A stretch of DNA of 64,000 nucleotides, from NCBI RefSeq assembly GCF_002102155.1, contig NZ_LQOU01000028.1, positions 104,368-168,367 of the forward strand, in the 5' to 3' direction. This DNA is from Mycobacterium europaeum (GTDB lineage: Bacteria; Actinomycetota; Actinomycetes; Mycobacteriales; Mycobacteriaceae). Below the pieces are notes generated by a model. The model saw nothing but the letters and a program-made list of their open reading frames with translations. It ran no database searches and was not told the DNA's origin. Shown piece after piece: positions 6,719-15,652 of this stretch (its first letter is position 1; the number at the start of each line of letters is the position of its first letter). The translations under genes and the position numbers were made by a program.

Positions 6719-9142
6719 CTACGGCGGCGGCTGTCCCGGCGGAGGCGGCGGTGCCAGCAGCGGAATGGTGATCGGCGGCAGGCCCGGGATCTCCACCACC
6801 TGCGAGCCGACCGGTGGCGCGCCCTCCGGCGGCGGTGGGGGAGCCGGCGGAATGCCGTTGCTGACCTGGATGGTGATGATCGACCCGGGAATCGTTGCGC
6901 CGCTTGGCGTCGTTCCGACCACCTCGCCCTGCTTGGCGCTGCTGTTGACGAAGTTGTTCTGGTCGGCGACCTGGAAGCCCGCCTCCTTGAGGCGCGACCG
7001 TGCCGCGTCGATGTCCAGGCCGGCGACGCTGGGCACCCGCGACCCGGGCGACCCGTCGACGTACCGCGGATCGGTGGGCGGCAACTGCACCGGCCCGAAG
7101 TTGGTGGCGATCGGCTTCATCGCCGTGAACCAGGTGCGGGCCGGCTCGTTACCGCCGTACAGGTCACCCTCGGCGCAATGGCGCAGCGGCGACGAGCACA
7201 GGTCGGTGGGCGTCGTGGAGTCGTCGTAGATGTAGTTGGCCGCCGCGTAGTGGCTGGTGAACCCCACGAACCCAGAGGAGCGGTGCGCCTCCGTGGTGCC
7301 GGTCTTGCCGGACACCGGCAGGTTCCACCCGGCGGCGGCGGCCGAACCGGCCGCCGTGCCACCGCCGAGCGCGTCCTTGCTCATCGCGTTGGCCAGGGTG
7401 TTCGCCAGGCCCTCGGGCACCACCTGATCGCAGGTCTCGGTGGTCACCGCGACCTCGTTGCCGTGCCGGTCGATCAGCTTGTCGATCGGATTCGCCGGGC
7501 ACCACGTCCCCCCGGAGCCCAGCGTGGCCGCGACGTTGGACAGCTCCAGCGCGTTGACCTCGATGGGGCCCAGGGTGAACGATCCGATGTTCTGCCGCTT
7601 GACGAAGTCGGCCAGGCTTTCGTTGCTGTCGGGGTTGTAGTCGCGGGCCGTGCCGGGGTCGGCGTAGGACCGCAGCCCGAGCTTGATCGCCATGTCCACC
7701 GTGCGGGTCACGCCGACCTGCTGGATCAGCTTGGCGAACGCGGTGTTGGGCGAGGTGGCCAGCGCGTCGGTCACGTTCATCGACCCGCGGTAGTTGCCGG
7801 CGTTGACCACGCACCAGGTGTCCTTGGGGCAGCCTTTGGCGCCGCCGCTGCCCATGCCCTTGGCCTGGAACCGGCCCGGCACCTCGAGCGTGGCGTTGAT
7901 GCCCATCCCCATGTCCAGGGCGGCGGCCGTGGTGAAGATCTTGAAGACCGACCCCGCGCCGTCGCCGACCAACGAGAAGGGCTGCGGGCGCATGGTTTCG
8001 CCGGCGTCGAGGTTCAGCCCGTAGGTCCGGTTACTGGCCATCGCCATCACCTTGTGCGACGTCTTTCCCGGCTGGATCACGCTCATCACGCTGGAGATCC
8101 CCGGCAGCGTCGGGCTGGCGAACTGGTCGATGGCCGACTTGACCGGGATCTGCACGTCGGGGTCCAGCGTGGTGCGGATCAGGTACCCGCCGCGGGCCAC
8201 CTGTTCTTTGCTGATACCGGCGCGGGACAGGTACTCCTGGACGTAGTCACAGAAGAACGCGCGGTCGCCGGCCGCGATGCAGCCGCGCGGCAGTTCGTTG
8301 GGCTGCGGCAGTACGCCCAGCGGGGTGGCCTTGGCGGCGCGCAGCGCGTCGGCCTCCTGCGGGATGTTCTCGATCATAGTGTCCAGCACCAGGTTTCGCC
8401 GCGCCAGCGCGCCCTCGGGATTGGTGTAGGGGTTGAGCGCGCTCGTGGACTGCACCATGCCCGCCAACAGCGCCGCCTGCTGCCAGTTGAGGTCGGACGC
8501 GTTGATGCCGAAGTAGGTCTGGGCCGCGTCCTGCACGCCGAACGAGCCGTTGCCGAAGGACACCAGGTTCAGGTAGCGGGTCAGGATCTCGGGCTTGGTG
8601 AAGGTCTTGTCCAGGGTGAGCGCCATCCGGATCTCACGCAGCTTGCGCGCCGGGGTGGTCTCCACGGCTGCGCGCTTCTCGGCGTCGGTCTTGGCCGTCA
8701 CCAGCAACTGATAGTTCTTGATGTACTGCTGCTCGATCGTCGAACCGCCCCGGGTGTCGACGTCGCCGCGCGCGTAGCCGGCCAACCCGGTCAGCGTGCC
8801 CTTCCAGTCCACCCCGTTGTGCTCGGCGAACCGCTTGTCCTCGATGGACACGATCGCCAGCTTCATCGTGTTGGCGATCTTGTCGCTGGGCACCTCGAAC
8901 CGGCGCTGGGAGTACAGCCACGCGATGGTGTTGCCCTTCGCGTCGACCATCGTCGACACCGCGGGTATCTCGCCCTCGAGGAGTTGGGCCGAGCCGTTGG
9001 CGACGACTTCGGAGGCGCGGTTGGACATCAGGCCCATTCCGCCCGCGAACGGAAACATCAGTGCCGTGGCGACGACGCCGGCCAGCAAGCAGTACCCCGC
9101 AAGCTTGAGGATCGTGAAGAAGGCCGGGGGGCGGTCTGACAT
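6719..9142 (-). CDS. ponA2: Class A penicillin-binding protein PonA2 with PASTA domain
   Basis: 807 residues. A signal-anchor helix (about 11-32) leads to a GT51 transglycosylase with SIEDKRFAEHNG (Glu near 101), GGSTIEQQ and RKLREIRMA. The transpeptidase follows with the Ser-x-x-Lys in GSVFKIF (Ser near 398), the Ser-x-Asn in SPNTAF and SGKTGTTEA (Lys near 613). One PASTA domain begins near PSVAGLDIDAAR and the tail is Pro-rich. It polymerises and cross-links peptidoglycan outside the membrane. It corresponds to Rv3682. TACTGT lies seven bases before the ATG, so it is likely leaderless, and it is divergent from whiB4. Confidence 0.97.
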   Translation of the reverse strand: MSDRPPAFFTILKLAGYCLLAGVVATALMFPFAGGMGLMSNRASEVVANGSAQLLEGEIPAVSTMVDAKGNTIAWLYSQRRFEVPSDKIANTMKLAIVSIEDKRFAEHNGVDWKGTLTGLAGYARGDVDTRGGSTIEQQYIKNYQLLVTAKTDAEKRAAVETTPARKLREIRMALTLDKTFTKPEILTRYLNLVSFGNGSFGVQDAAQTYFGINASDLNWQQAALLAGMVQSTSALNPYTNPEGALARRNLVLDTMIENIPQEADALRAAKATPLGVLPQPNELPRGCIAAGDRAFFCDYVQEYLSRAGISKEQVARGGYLIRTTLDPDVQIPVKSAIDQFASPTLPGISSVMSVIQPGKTSHKVMAMASNRTYGLNLDAGETMRPQPFSLVGDGAGSVFKIFTTAAALDMGMGINATLEVPGRFQAKGMGSGGAKGCPKDTWCVVNAGNYRGSMNVTDALATSPNTAFAKLIQQVGVTRTVDMAIKLGLRSYADPGTARDYNPDSNESLADFVKRQNIGSFTLGPIEVNALELSNVAATLGSGGTWCPANPIDKLIDRHGNEVAVTTETCDQVVPEGLANTLANAMSKDALGGGTAAGSAAAAGWNLPVSGKTGTTEAHRSSGFVGFTSHYAAANYIYDDSTTPTDLCSSPLRHCAEGDLYGGNEPARTWFTAMKPIATNFGPVQLPPTDPRYVDGSPGSRVPSVAGLDIDAARSRLKEAGFQVADQNNFVNSSAKQGEVVGTTPSGATIPGSIITIQVSNGIPPAPPPPPEGAPPVGSQVVEIPGLPPITIPLLAPPPPPGQPPP

Positions 9143-9149
9143 GGCTACT

Positions 9150-9155
9150 ACAGTA
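9150..9155 (-). promoter_or_regulatory. -10 box TACTGT, leaderless ponA2
   Basis: TACTGT, 7 bases, ATG at 9142 on the minus strand. Confidence 0.55.
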
Positions 9156-9499
9156 GCGGCCCCCAGTCACGCCGCCACGCTGCGAGTTCGTCCGGATTTT
9201 GCGCGGTCATCGACCAGCGCTTTACGCGCCGGGCCGCGATAAAATTGTCGCGTGCGTCAGCGTCCCGCCCCGGGTGACGTGTGCAAGATCACTTCTTCGC
9301 CTGTGGTTCTAGGCCGAGACGGCACGCCCGTCCCAAAAAAAGCGTTATCGGACTGTTGCGCAATTGGCAGCTGACCACCTAACTTAGACACACGGTGAGA
9401 TTCAGGTAACACCGATGTACACAGTGTGGCGTAGATCGCAGGTGAGATCTGCACCCGGAGGGCGGTCGCGAGAGCGGCCGGTAGGGAAGGGACCAGCTC
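9156..9499. other. ponA2-whiB4 divergent intergenic region
   Basis: About 350 bases without a credible gene. It holds the ponA2 promoter at its left end, an A7 tract near 9335 and a candidate whiB4 promoter at 9356-9385. Short ORFs here have no family features. Confidence 0.6.
9356..9385 (+). promoter_or_regulatory. Candidate whiB4 promoter
   Basis: TTGCGC, 18 bases, TAACTT, which would give a leader of about 105 bases before the GTG at 9500. The -35 match is weak. Confidence 0.35.
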
Positions 9500-9850
9500 G
9501 TGTCAGGAACACGACCTGCGGCACGTAGGACAAACATTGCGGCCGCGCAAGGGGTACTCCGCAGCGTTGACGCCGAAGAACGGATCGCCTGGGTTTCCAA
9601 AGCACTGTGCCGGACCACCGACCCGGACGAACTCTTCGTCCGGGGAGCCGCCCAACGTAAAGCCGCCGTCATCTGCCGGCACTGCCCGGTCATGCAGGAG
9701 TGCGGCGCGGACGCGCTGGACAACAAAGTCGAGTTCGGCGTCTGGGGCGGCATGACGGAACGTCAGCGTCGCGCCCTGCTCAAGCAGCACCCCGAGGTGG
9801 TGTCGTGGGCGGACTTCTTCGACAAGAGGAGAACCCGCAGCGTCGGCTGA
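9500..9850 (+). CDS. whiB4: WhiB4 iron-sulfur redox regulator
   Basis: 116 residues. Four cysteines hold the cluster: Cys37 in KALCRTT, then Cys59, Cys62 and Cys68 in VICRHCPVMQEC. The WhiB signature GVWGG (about 80-84) and a basic tail for DNA binding follow. WhiB4 (Rv3681c) senses oxygen and nitric oxide through a 4Fe-4S cluster and tunes the oxidative stress response. The GTG at 9500 has GGGAAGGGA upstream. It is convergent with bagB, ending 22 bases from it. Confidence 0.96.
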   Translation: MSGTRPAARRTNIAAAQGVLRSVDAEERIAWVSKALCRTTDPDELFVRGAAQRKAAVICRHCPVMQECGADALDNKVEFGVWGGMTERQRRALLKQHPEVVSWADFFDKRRTRSVG

Positions 9851-9872
9851 GCCAAGGGTTCGCCCGGGTCCC

Positions 9873-11018
9873 TCAGCGGACCGCCGCGTCGCCGGTGGAA
9901 GTGATCTGGTCGGCCAGCGCGCGCAGCGCTTCCAGGTCCGACACGTCGAACGGCAGCGAAGGCACCCCGATGACCGGCACGTGCGGATTGGCCCCGGTGA
10001 AGCGGGACAGCAACCTGATCTCCCGCTTGGCGGTCTGCGCGCGGTCGGCGTGAATCCTCAGCACGGCCGCGGCCAACGACGCCGCCTCGGAATCCCGTTC
10101 GGCCTCCAAGGTCTCGAATCCGTCGATGGCCCGCTCGGCGGGTAACGAGCACAACGTCGGGTGGGTGCGATTCAAGACCAGCCCCGCGAGCGGCATCCCC
10201 TCCTGGGACAACCGGTCGACGAAGAAGGAGGCCTCGCGCAGTGCGTCGGGTTCGGCCGCCGACACCACGACGAACTGGGTGCCGCGCCGCTTCAGCAGCG
10301 CGTAGGTACGGTCGGCCTTCTCCCGGAAACCACCGAAGGTGGCGTCCAGTGACTGCACGAACGCCGCCGCATCGCTCAACATCTGCGAGCCGAGCACGGT
10401 GGACATCGCCTTCATCGCCAAACCCATTGCGCCCGTGACCAATCGGCCTATGCCCCGGCCCGGCGCGAGCAGCAGTCGCCACAACCGGCTGTCCATGAAG
10501 CTGCCCAGTCGTTTCGGCGCGTCCAGGAAGTCCAGAGCGTTGCGCGACGGCGGCGTGTCCACCACCACCAGGTCCCAGCGGTCCTGCGCCAACAGCTGAC
10601 CCAGCTTCTCCATCGCCATGTACTCCTGCGTGCCGGCGAGCGAGCTGGCGACGGTCTGATAAAACTGGTTGTCCAAAATCGCTTGCGCCCGCCCGTTTCC
10701 GGAGTACTGGAGCACCATCTCGTCAAACGTGCGGCGCATGTCGAGCATCATCGCGTGCAACTCGCCGGGAACCTCGGGCGCCAGGGGCACCCGCTGGGGG
10801 GTGTTGCCAAGGTCGTTGACCCCCAGCGCTTGCGCCAGCCGCTTGGCCGGATCGATCGTCAACACGCAGACGTTGCGGCCGTATTCGGCCGCGCGCAACG
10901 CCATGGCGGCCGCGGTGGTGGTTTTCCCCACCCCGCCGGCGCCGCAGCACACCACCACTCGGTTGGACGTGTCGGCCAAGATGGCCGCCATATCAAGCCT
11001 GTTCGGTGCGGTGATCAT
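9873..11018 (-). CDS. Get3/ArsA-type ATPase, BagB-like (Rv3680)
   Basis: 381 residues. The deviant Walker [12 protein letters not shown] near residue 26, switch [10 protein letters not shown] and the overall order place it with anion-transporting ATPases of the Get3/ArsA/MinD type. With its partner it matches the Rv3679-Rv3680 pair, which I recall being named BagA-BagB and linked to tolerance of glycerol-derived and nitric oxide stress. It lacks the ArsA arsenite cysteines. Its ATG overlaps the partner stop by four bases (ATGA), so the two are co-translated. Confidence 0.9.
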   Translation of the reverse strand: MITAPNRLDMAAILADTSNRVVVCCGAGGVGKTTTAAAMALRAAEYGRNVCVLTIDPAKRLAQALGVNDLGNTPQRVPLAPEVPGELHAMMLDMRRTFDEMVLQYSGNGRAQAILDNQFYQTVASSLAGTQEYMAMEKLGQLLAQDRWDLVVVDTPPSRNALDFLDAPKRLGSFMDSRLWRLLLAPGRGIGRLVTGAMGLAMKAMSTVLGSQMLSDAAAFVQSLDATFGGFREKADRTYALLKRRGTQFVVVSAAEPDALREASFFVDRLSQEGMPLAGLVLNRTHPTLCSLPAERAIDGFETLEAERDSEAASLAAAVLRIHADRAQTAKREIRLLSRFTGANPHVPVIGVPSLPFDVSDLEALRALADQITSTGDAAVR

Positions 11019-12034
11019 CGAACCCCCTGCTGCGCAAGCGATTCCGAAAGCTCGTAGAGGCTTCCGAGGTCGACGCCGTCGGAGATCGCCGGCAGTTCCA
11101 GCCGCGGCACCTGCAACGCGTCCAGCTGCTGCGCGATCTCGGCCCGCGCGGCGATCACCGCCGCATGCTCGATGGTTTCGGTCAGCAGCCCGGCGAAGTC
11201 GGTGTCGTTCAGCTTGATCCCGGCCATCTCCAATCCCGCGCGCAGTGAGTCCGCGTCGACGTGTCCCTCGGCGGCCTTGGCCAGGTCGGCCGGCTGCAGG
11301 TGAGACGGGATGTTGCGGTTGACGATCACGCTGCCGATCGGCAGCTCCATCTCGGCGAGTTCCTCGATGGCCTCCAGCGTCTCCTGCACCGGCAGCGCCT
11401 CCAGCAGGGTCACCAGGTGAATGGCGGTCTGCTCGGAGTGCAGCAGCTTCACCACACCCTCGCTCTGCGAGTGCACGGGGCCGCCCTTGGCCAGATCCGA
11501 CACGGCCTTGGTGACGTCCAGGAAGCGCGCGATCCGCCCCGTCGGCGGGGCGTCGACGACCACCGCGTCGTAGACCGGGAGCCGGTTTTTATCGACGCGC
11601 ACCACCGACTCCTTGATCTTTCCGGTGAGCAGCACGTCGCGCAGGCCGGGCGCGATCGTCGTCGCGAACTCGATCGCGCCGATGCGCCGCATCGCCCGCC
11701 CGGCGATGCCGAGGTTGTAGAACATGTCCAGGTATTCCAGGAACGCGGCCTCGATGTCGATCGCCAGTGCGTTGACCTGACCGCCCCGTTCGGCCGTGGC
11801 GATCTTGACCTCCTGGTAGGGCAGCGGCGGAACGTCGAAGAGTTGCGCGATGCCTTGTCGCCCTTCGACTTCCACGAGGAGCACCTTGCGGCCTCCGGCT
11901 GCCAGGGTCAGTGCCAGTGCGGCCGCAATCGTCGACTTGCCCGTACCGCCTTTGCCGGTGACGAAATGCAGGCGGGCTTTAGACAGCCGCGCCGGCCAGC
12001 CGACGGCGCCGCCGCCGCTCGATGTGTTTGCCAC
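11015..12034 (-). CDS. Get3/ArsA-type ATPase, BagA-like (Rv3679)
   Basis: 339 residues. The deviant Walker [10 protein letters not shown] is near residues 27-35 and switch II is [10 protein letters not shown]. The pair of unequal Get3-like subunits suggests a heteromeric complex, as known for Rv3679-Rv3680. The start GTG at 12034 follows TAGCAT by six bases, so the operon is probably leaderless. It is divergent from the Rv3678A-like gene. Confidence 0.9.
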   Translation of the reverse strand: MANTSSGGGAVGWPARLSKARLHFVTGKGGTGKSTIAAALALTLAAGGRKVLLVEVEGRQGIAQLFDVPPLPYQEVKIATAERGGQVNALAIDIEAAFLEYLDMFYNLGIAGRAMRRIGAIEFATTIAPGLRDVLLTGKIKESVVRVDKNRLPVYDAVVVDAPPTGRIARFLDVTKAVSDLAKGGPVHSQSEGVVKLLHSEQTAIHLVTLLEALPVQETLEAIEELAEMELPIGSVIVNRNIPSHLQPADLAKAAEGHVDADSLRAGLEMAGIKLNDTDFAGLLTETIEHAAVIAARAEIAQQLDALQVPRLELPAISDGVDLGSLYELSESLAQQGVR

Positions 12035-12040
12035 CTTCGC

Positions 12041-12046
12041 ATGCTA
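12041..12046 (-). promoter_or_regulatory. -10 box TAGCAT, leaderless bagA-like gene
   Basis: TAGCAT, 6 bases, GTG at 12034 on the minus strand. Confidence 0.55.
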
Positions 12047-12099
12047 GCCCGACCGGCGCCCGGGCCACGGGCAGGCCAGAGCCGTTCACATCCGACCGA

Positions 12100-12105
12100 T
12101 AAGCT
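12100..12105 (+). promoter_or_regulatory. -10 box TAAGCT, leaderless Rv3678A-like gene
   Basis: TAAGCT, 6 bases, ATG at 12112. The two divergent -10 boxes here are only 53 bases apart. Confidence 0.55.
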
Positions 12106-12111
12106 CGCGCC

Positions 12112-12273
12112 ATGAGCCAACCGACCGCATGGGAATACGTCACCGTCCCGCTGCTGACGCACGCCACCAAACAGATTCTCGACCAGTGGGGTGCCGACGG
12201 ATGGGAACTGGTGTCCGTGCTGCCCGGTCCCACCGGCGAGCAACACGTCGCGTATCTGAAGCGCCCGAAGTAG
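12112..12273 (+). CDS. DUF4177-type small protein (Rv3678A-like)
   Basis: A 53-residue protein. WEYVTVPLL at the N-terminus, QWGADGWELVSV in the middle and HVAYLKRPK at the end match the small DUF4177 family (a WEY...GWELV pattern). The function is unknown. The start follows a -10 box by six bases. The stop codon is directly followed by the ATG of the RidA-like gene, so the three genes to 13526 form one operon. Confidence 0.85.
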   Translation: MSQPTAWEYVTVPLLTHATKQILDQWGADGWELVSVLPGPTGEQHVAYLKRPK

Positions 12274-12738
12274 ATGACCGCGTCGGCCCGGCTCGCGCAA
12301 CTCGGCGTCGCGCTTCCGGAGGTGGTGGCGCCGCTGGCCGCCTACGTGCCCGCGGTGCGAACGGGTGACTTGGTCTACACCGCCGGCCAGCTACCGATGC
12401 GGGCCGGGCAGTTGGCCGGGACCGGCAAGGTCGGGGCGCAGGTCAGTATGGAAGAGGGCAAGGCGATGGCGCGGATCTGCGCGCTCAACGCCCTGGCGGC
12501 CGTCGATTCGCTGGTGGGCATCGACGCGGTGACCCGGGTGGTCAAGGTCGTCGGCTTCGTCGCCTCCGCCCCGGGTTTCAACGGCCAGCCCGGCGTCATC
12601 AACGGGGCTTCCGAGCTGCTGGCCGAGGTGTTCGGCGATGACGGCGCGCACGCGCGGTCGGCGGTCGGCGTGTCCGAGCTGCCGCTGGATGCGCCGGTGG
12701 AAGTCGAGCTGATCGTGGAGGTCGGCTCACGACCGTGA
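12274..12738 (+). CDS. RidA/YjgF-family protein (Rv3678c-like)
   Basis: 154 residues of the RidA (YjgF/YER057c/UK114) fold. GDLVYTAGQLP at the N-terminus and HARSAVGVSELPLDAPVEVE near the end are characteristic; the Arg of HARSAVGV corresponds to the RidA catalytic Arg. RidA enzymes deaminate reactive enamine/imine intermediates, though this longer subfamily may act on something else. It starts at the ATG directly after the preceding stop and overlaps the next gene by GTGA. Confidence 0.87.
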   Translation: MTASARLAQLGVALPEVVAPLAAYVPAVRTGDLVYTAGQLPMRAGQLAGTGKVGAQVSMEEGKAMARICALNALAAVDSLVGIDAVTRVVKVVGFVASAPGFNGQPGVINGASELLAEVFGDDGAHARSAVGVSELPLDAPVEVELIVEVGSRP

Positions 12739-13526
12739 CCGCCGCACCCGAGTCGCTGAGCCATCCCGCCTACGGCAGGCTGCGGGCGGTGACCGACACC
12801 GCCTCGGTCCTGCTGGCCGACAACCCCGGATTGCTGACGCTCGAGGGCACCAACACCTGGGTGTTGCGCGGCAAGGGCAGCGACGAGATGGTCGTCGTCG
12901 ATCCGGGGCCGGACGACGACGACCACATCGACCGGGTCGCCGCGCTGGGCCGCATCTCGCTGGTGCTGATCAGTCATCGGCACGGCGACCACACCGACGG
13001 CATCGACAAGCTGGTCGAGCGGACCGGGGCGACGGTGCGCTCGGCGGGCAGCGGGTTCTTGCGCGGCCTCGGCGGTCACCTCGCCGACGGGGAGGTGATC
13101 GACGCGGCCGGCCTGAAGATCAAGGTGATGGCCACCCCCGGCCACACCGCCGACTCCTTCTCATTCCTGCTCGACGACGCGGTGCTCACCGCGGACAGCG
13201 TGCTGGGCCGCGGCACCACCGTCATAGATTCCGAAGACGGCAGCCTGGCCGACTACCTCGAGTCGTTGCGCCGGCTGCGCGGCCTCGGGCACCGGACGGT
13301 GCTGCCCGGTCACGGGCCGGAGCTGGCCGACCTGGAGGCCGTCGCGTCTGGCTACCTGACGCACCGCCACGAAAGACTCGAGCAGGTCCGCGCCGCGCTG
13401 CGGGACATCGGCGACGACGCCACCGCACGCCAGGTCGTCGAACACGTCTATGTCGACGTCGACGAGAAACTCTGGGACGCGGCCGAATGGTCGGTTCAGG
13501 CGCAGCTGGACTATTTGCAGCGCTGA
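12735..13526 (+). CDS. Metallo-beta-lactamase-fold hydrolase (Rv3677c-like)
   Basis: 263 residues. The metal motif is SHRHGDHTDG, with later ligands in ATPGHTADS, LTADSV and LPGHGPE. The arrangement is that of glyoxalase II/LACTB2-type hydrolases with a C-terminal helical domain. The reaction is unknown. Its GTG overlaps the RidA-like stop (GTGA). The pairing with RidA suggests clearance of a reactive metabolite, which is inference. Confidence 0.87.
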   Translation: MTAAPESLSHPAYGRLRAVTDTASVLLADNPGLLTLEGTNTWVLRGKGSDEMVVVDPGPDDDDHIDRVAALGRISLVLISHRHGDHTDGIDKLVERTGATVRSAGSGFLRGLGGHLADGEVIDAAGLKIKVMATPGHTADSFSFLLDDAVLTADSVLGRGTTVIDSEDGSLADYLESLRRLRGLGHRTVLPGHGPELADLEAVASGYLTHRHERLEQVRAALRDIGDDATARQVVEHVYVDVDEKLWDAAEWSVQAQLDYLQR

Positions 13527-13531
13527 ACTCT

Positions 13532-13594
13532 CGCCGAAATCGACGCCATCGCGGAAAACGTCGAGAGAACGGGTCGATAACGTCGATCTCGGCG
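13532..13594. terminator. Inverted repeat between convergent operons
   Basis: CGCCGAAATCGACG (13532-13545) pairs with CGTCGATCTCGGCG (13581-13594) at 13 of 14 positions, with a 35-base loop. It lies between the lactamase-fold gene and crp, which converge, and may stop both. There is no U tract. Confidence 0.45.
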
Positions 13595-13619
13595 CAATTC
13601 GCGCGCTTACCTGACTCGC

Positions 13620-14294
13620 TTACCTCGCTCGGCGGGCCAGCCTTTCGGAGTCCGAAATCAGCACGCTCTTGCCCTCCAGGCGGATCCAGCCGCGGTGGGC
13701 GAAATCGGCCAGCGCCTTGTTCACCGTCTCCCGGGACGCGCCCACCAGCTGGGCGATCTCCTCCTGGGTCAGGTCGTGGGTGACCCGCATCGCGCCGCCC
13801 TCCTGGGTGCCGAAACGCTGGGCGAGCTGCAGCAGCTGCTTGGCCACCCGGCCGGGCACGTCGGTGAAGATGAGGTCGGCGAGGTTGTTGTTGGTGCGGC
13901 GCAGCCGTCGGGCCAGCACCCGCAGCAGCTGCTCGGCGATCTCGGGTCGATCGGCGATCCAGGCACGCAACGCGTCGCGGTCCATCGACACCGCACGCAC
14001 CTCGGTGATGGTGGTCGCGCTGGAAGTCCGCGGGCCCGGGTCGAAGATCGACAACTCCCCGAACATGTCCGAGGGGCCCATGATCGTCAGCAGGTTCTCC
14101 CTGCCGTCGGGAGACCGACGGCCGATCTTCACCTTCCCCGAGACGATGATGTACAGCCGATCGCCCGGCTCGCCCTCGGCGAAGACCGTGTGTCCACGGG
14201 GAAAGTCGACGGGTTGCAGTTGCTTCGTCAGCGCGGCGACGGCGCCGGGCTCAACCCCTTGGAAGATTCCTGCCCTTGCCAGGATCTCGTCCAC
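13620..14294 (-). CDS. crp: CRP/FNR-family cAMP receptor protein
   Basis: 224 residues, the length I recall for Rv3676. The cyclic-nucleotide domain has [14 protein letters not shown] and the phosphate-binding cassette [15 protein letters not shown]. The C-terminal helix-turn-helix is [21 protein letters not shown]. It is the global cAMP-responsive transcription factor. The GTG at 14294 has GAAGAGG upstream. A dyad overlaps its probable promoter. A membrane class III cyclase that could supply cAMP is encoded at 43.9-45.6 kb. Confidence 0.96.
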   Translation of the reverse strand: MDEILARAGIFQGVEPGAVAALTKQLQPVDFPRGHTVFAEGEPGDRLYIIVSGKVKIGRRSPDGRENLLTIMGPSDMFGELSIFDPGPRTSSATTITEVRAVSMDRDALRAWIADRPEIAEQLLRVLARRLRRTNNNLADLIFTDVPGRVAKQLLQLAQRFGTQEGGAMRVTHDLTQEEIAQLVGASRETVNKALADFAHRGWIRLEGKSVLISDSERLARRAR

Positions 14295-14357
14295 ATTGCC
14301 TCTTCAGATTTCCAATGATTGCGCTACGGGCAGGTAATCCCGTGCTCTCGCGTGCTG

Positions 14358-14384
14358 AGTCTAGCGGTAGGACATTTTGTCCAA
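14358..14384 (-). promoter_or_regulatory. Candidate crp promoter
   Basis: On the minus strand TTGGAC, 15 bases, TAGACT, leaving a leader of about 55 bases before the GTG. The spacer is shorter than usual. Confidence 0.35.
14370..14382. promoter_or_regulatory. Dyad GGACATTTTGTCC over the crp -35 region
   Basis: A perfect 5-bp inverted repeat with a 3-base centre, placed across the -35 and spacer of the candidate crp promoter. It is a possible operator; it does not match the CRP site TGTGA-N6-TCACA. Confidence 0.35.
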
Positions 14385-14393
14385 CGAGCAACG

Positions 14394-14789
14394 CTACACA
14401 CGATTGACGTGTCGAGTGGCCTTAAACTGCGGATTGATCGGCGAATGCGCGTGTATTCGCGTCGGCAATGTCAGCTCGGCATGGTCGATGAAGCTGGCGG
14501 CAAACGACGGCGCCGCGTGCCGCGGCCGGGCCGTGATGCCGGCCAGCGCGGCCTCCGACAGTTCCCACGCCTCGCGCCGGTGCAGGTATTCGACCGCCTC
14601 GGGCATGCCCTCCCGGGCCAGGGTCCGCATGTCGACGAGCTCGACGCGCTCGAAGAGCTCGGTCACCGCCAGCACCGCGACGTCGTCGCGGGACAGGCCC
14701 CGTTCGAGCCGTCCCAAGCCGAGCGCCGCCAGCATCAGCAGCCCCGGAACGACGGCCACCAGCAACCATGACACAAGGAGAGTAAACAT
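14394..14789 (-). CDS. Small membrane protein (Rv3675-like)
   Basis: 131 residues: one N-terminal hydrophobic helix (about 2-22) followed by an acidic and Arg-rich cytoplasmic part. The end NPQFKATRHVNRV is the tail I recall for Rv3675. The function is unknown. The ATG at 14789 has GGAGG only two bases away; a GTG at 14774 is the alternative. It precedes crp in the same direction, with 99 bases between. Confidence 0.75.
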   Translation of the reverse strand: MFTLLVSWLLVAVVPGLLMLAALGLGRLERGLSRDDVAVLAVTELFERVELVDMRTLAREGMPEAVEYLHRREAWELSEAALAGITARPRHAAPSFAASFIDHAELTLPTRIHAHSPINPQFKATRHVNRV

Positions 14790-14832
14790 GGCCTCCAATC
14801 AACACGAGGTCTCGGCGAGATCACGAAATCAG

Positions 14833-14838
14833 TACTCT
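14833..14838 (+). promoter_or_regulatory. -10 box TACTCT, leaderless nth
   Basis: TACTCT, 7 bases, GTG at 14846. Confidence 0.5.
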
Positions 14839-14845
14839 GTCGTAG

Positions 14846-15643
14846 GTGACAGCGGCTGAGTCGTCCGGGCGCACGAAGTCCACGTCGACACCTCCGGGCG
14901 GCGACGCTGCGCGGCGCTGGGCCGAGGAGACCCGGGTCGGCTTGGTGCGGCGCGCCCGCCGGATGAATCGGGCGCTGGCACAGGCCTTTCCGGACGCGCA
15001 CTGCGAACTCGACTTCACCACGCCGCTCGAGCTGACGGTCGCCACCATTCTGTCCGCGCAGAGCACCGACAAACGGGTGAACCTGACGACGCCGGCGTTG
15101 TTCAAGCGGTACCCCTCGGCGCTGGACTACGCGCAAGCCGACCGCGACGAACTGGAGACCTTGATCCGTCCGACCGGGTTCTTCCGGAACAAGGCGACCT
15201 CGCTGATCGGCCTGGGGCAGGCGCTGGTCGAACGGTTCGACGGCGAGGTGCCCTCCACCATGGAGGAATTGGTGACACTGCCCGGGGTGGGCCGCAAGAC
15301 CGCCAACGTGATCCTGGGCAACGCCTTTGGCGTCCCCGGCATCACGGTCGACACCCACTTCGCGCGGCTGATGCATCGGTGGCGCTGGACCGCCGACAAG
15401 GACCCGGTCAGGATCGAGCGCGCGGCCGGCGAGCTGATCGAACGCAGCGAGTGGACCATGCTGAGCCACCGCGTGATCTTCCACGGCCGCCGGGTGTGCC
15501 ACGCGCGCAAGCCGGCGTGCGGGGTGTGCCTGGTGGCCAAGGACTGCCCGTCCTTCGGCCTCGGGCCCACCGAGCCCCTGCTGGCCGCGCCGCTGGTCCG
15601 GGGCCCGGAAACCGAGCACCTGCTCGCCCTGGCCGGCCTGTAG
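14846..15643 (+). CDS. nth: Endonuclease III (DNA glycosylase/AP lyase)
   Basis: 265 residues. The helix-hairpin-helix [13 protein letters not shown] carries the catalytic Lys, and VDTHFARL carries the catalytic Asp. The 4Fe-4S loop is Cys-x6-Cys-x2-Cys-x5-Cys in [17 protein letters not shown]. It removes oxidised pyrimidines in base-excision repair. The GTG follows TACTCT by seven bases. The downstream thioredoxin-fold gene begins nine bases after the stop, so nth heads an operon that runs to marP. Confidence 0.96.
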   Translation: MTAAESSGRTKSTSTPPGGDAARRWAEETRVGLVRRARRMNRALAQAFPDAHCELDFTTPLELTVATILSAQSTDKRVNLTTPALFKRYPSALDYAQADRDELETLIRPTGFFRNKATSLIGLGQALVERFDGEVPSTMEELVTLPGVGRKTANVILGNAFGVPGITVDTHFARLMHRWRWTADKDPVRIERAAGELIERSEWTMLSHRVIFHGRRVCHARKPACGVCLVAKDCPSFGLGPTEPLLAAPLVRGPETEHLLALAGL

Positions 15644-15652
15644 GGCACGGCC

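Noticed and set aside
6626..9139. Plus-strand ORF of 837 codons
   Set aside because: It lies opposite ponA2, whose every catalytic motif is intact; the translation is Arg/Gly/Val-rich with no domain. A high-GC shadow.
14295..14393. CRP autoregulatory site
   Set aside because: No TGTGA-N6-TCACA-like sequence was found between crp and the Rv3675-like gene.
14788..14859. A 23-codon ORF with AAGGAG upstream, overlapping the nth start
   Set aside because: The nth -10 box (TACTCT at 14833) lies inside it, so the nth transcript would not carry it; no conserved composition seen.
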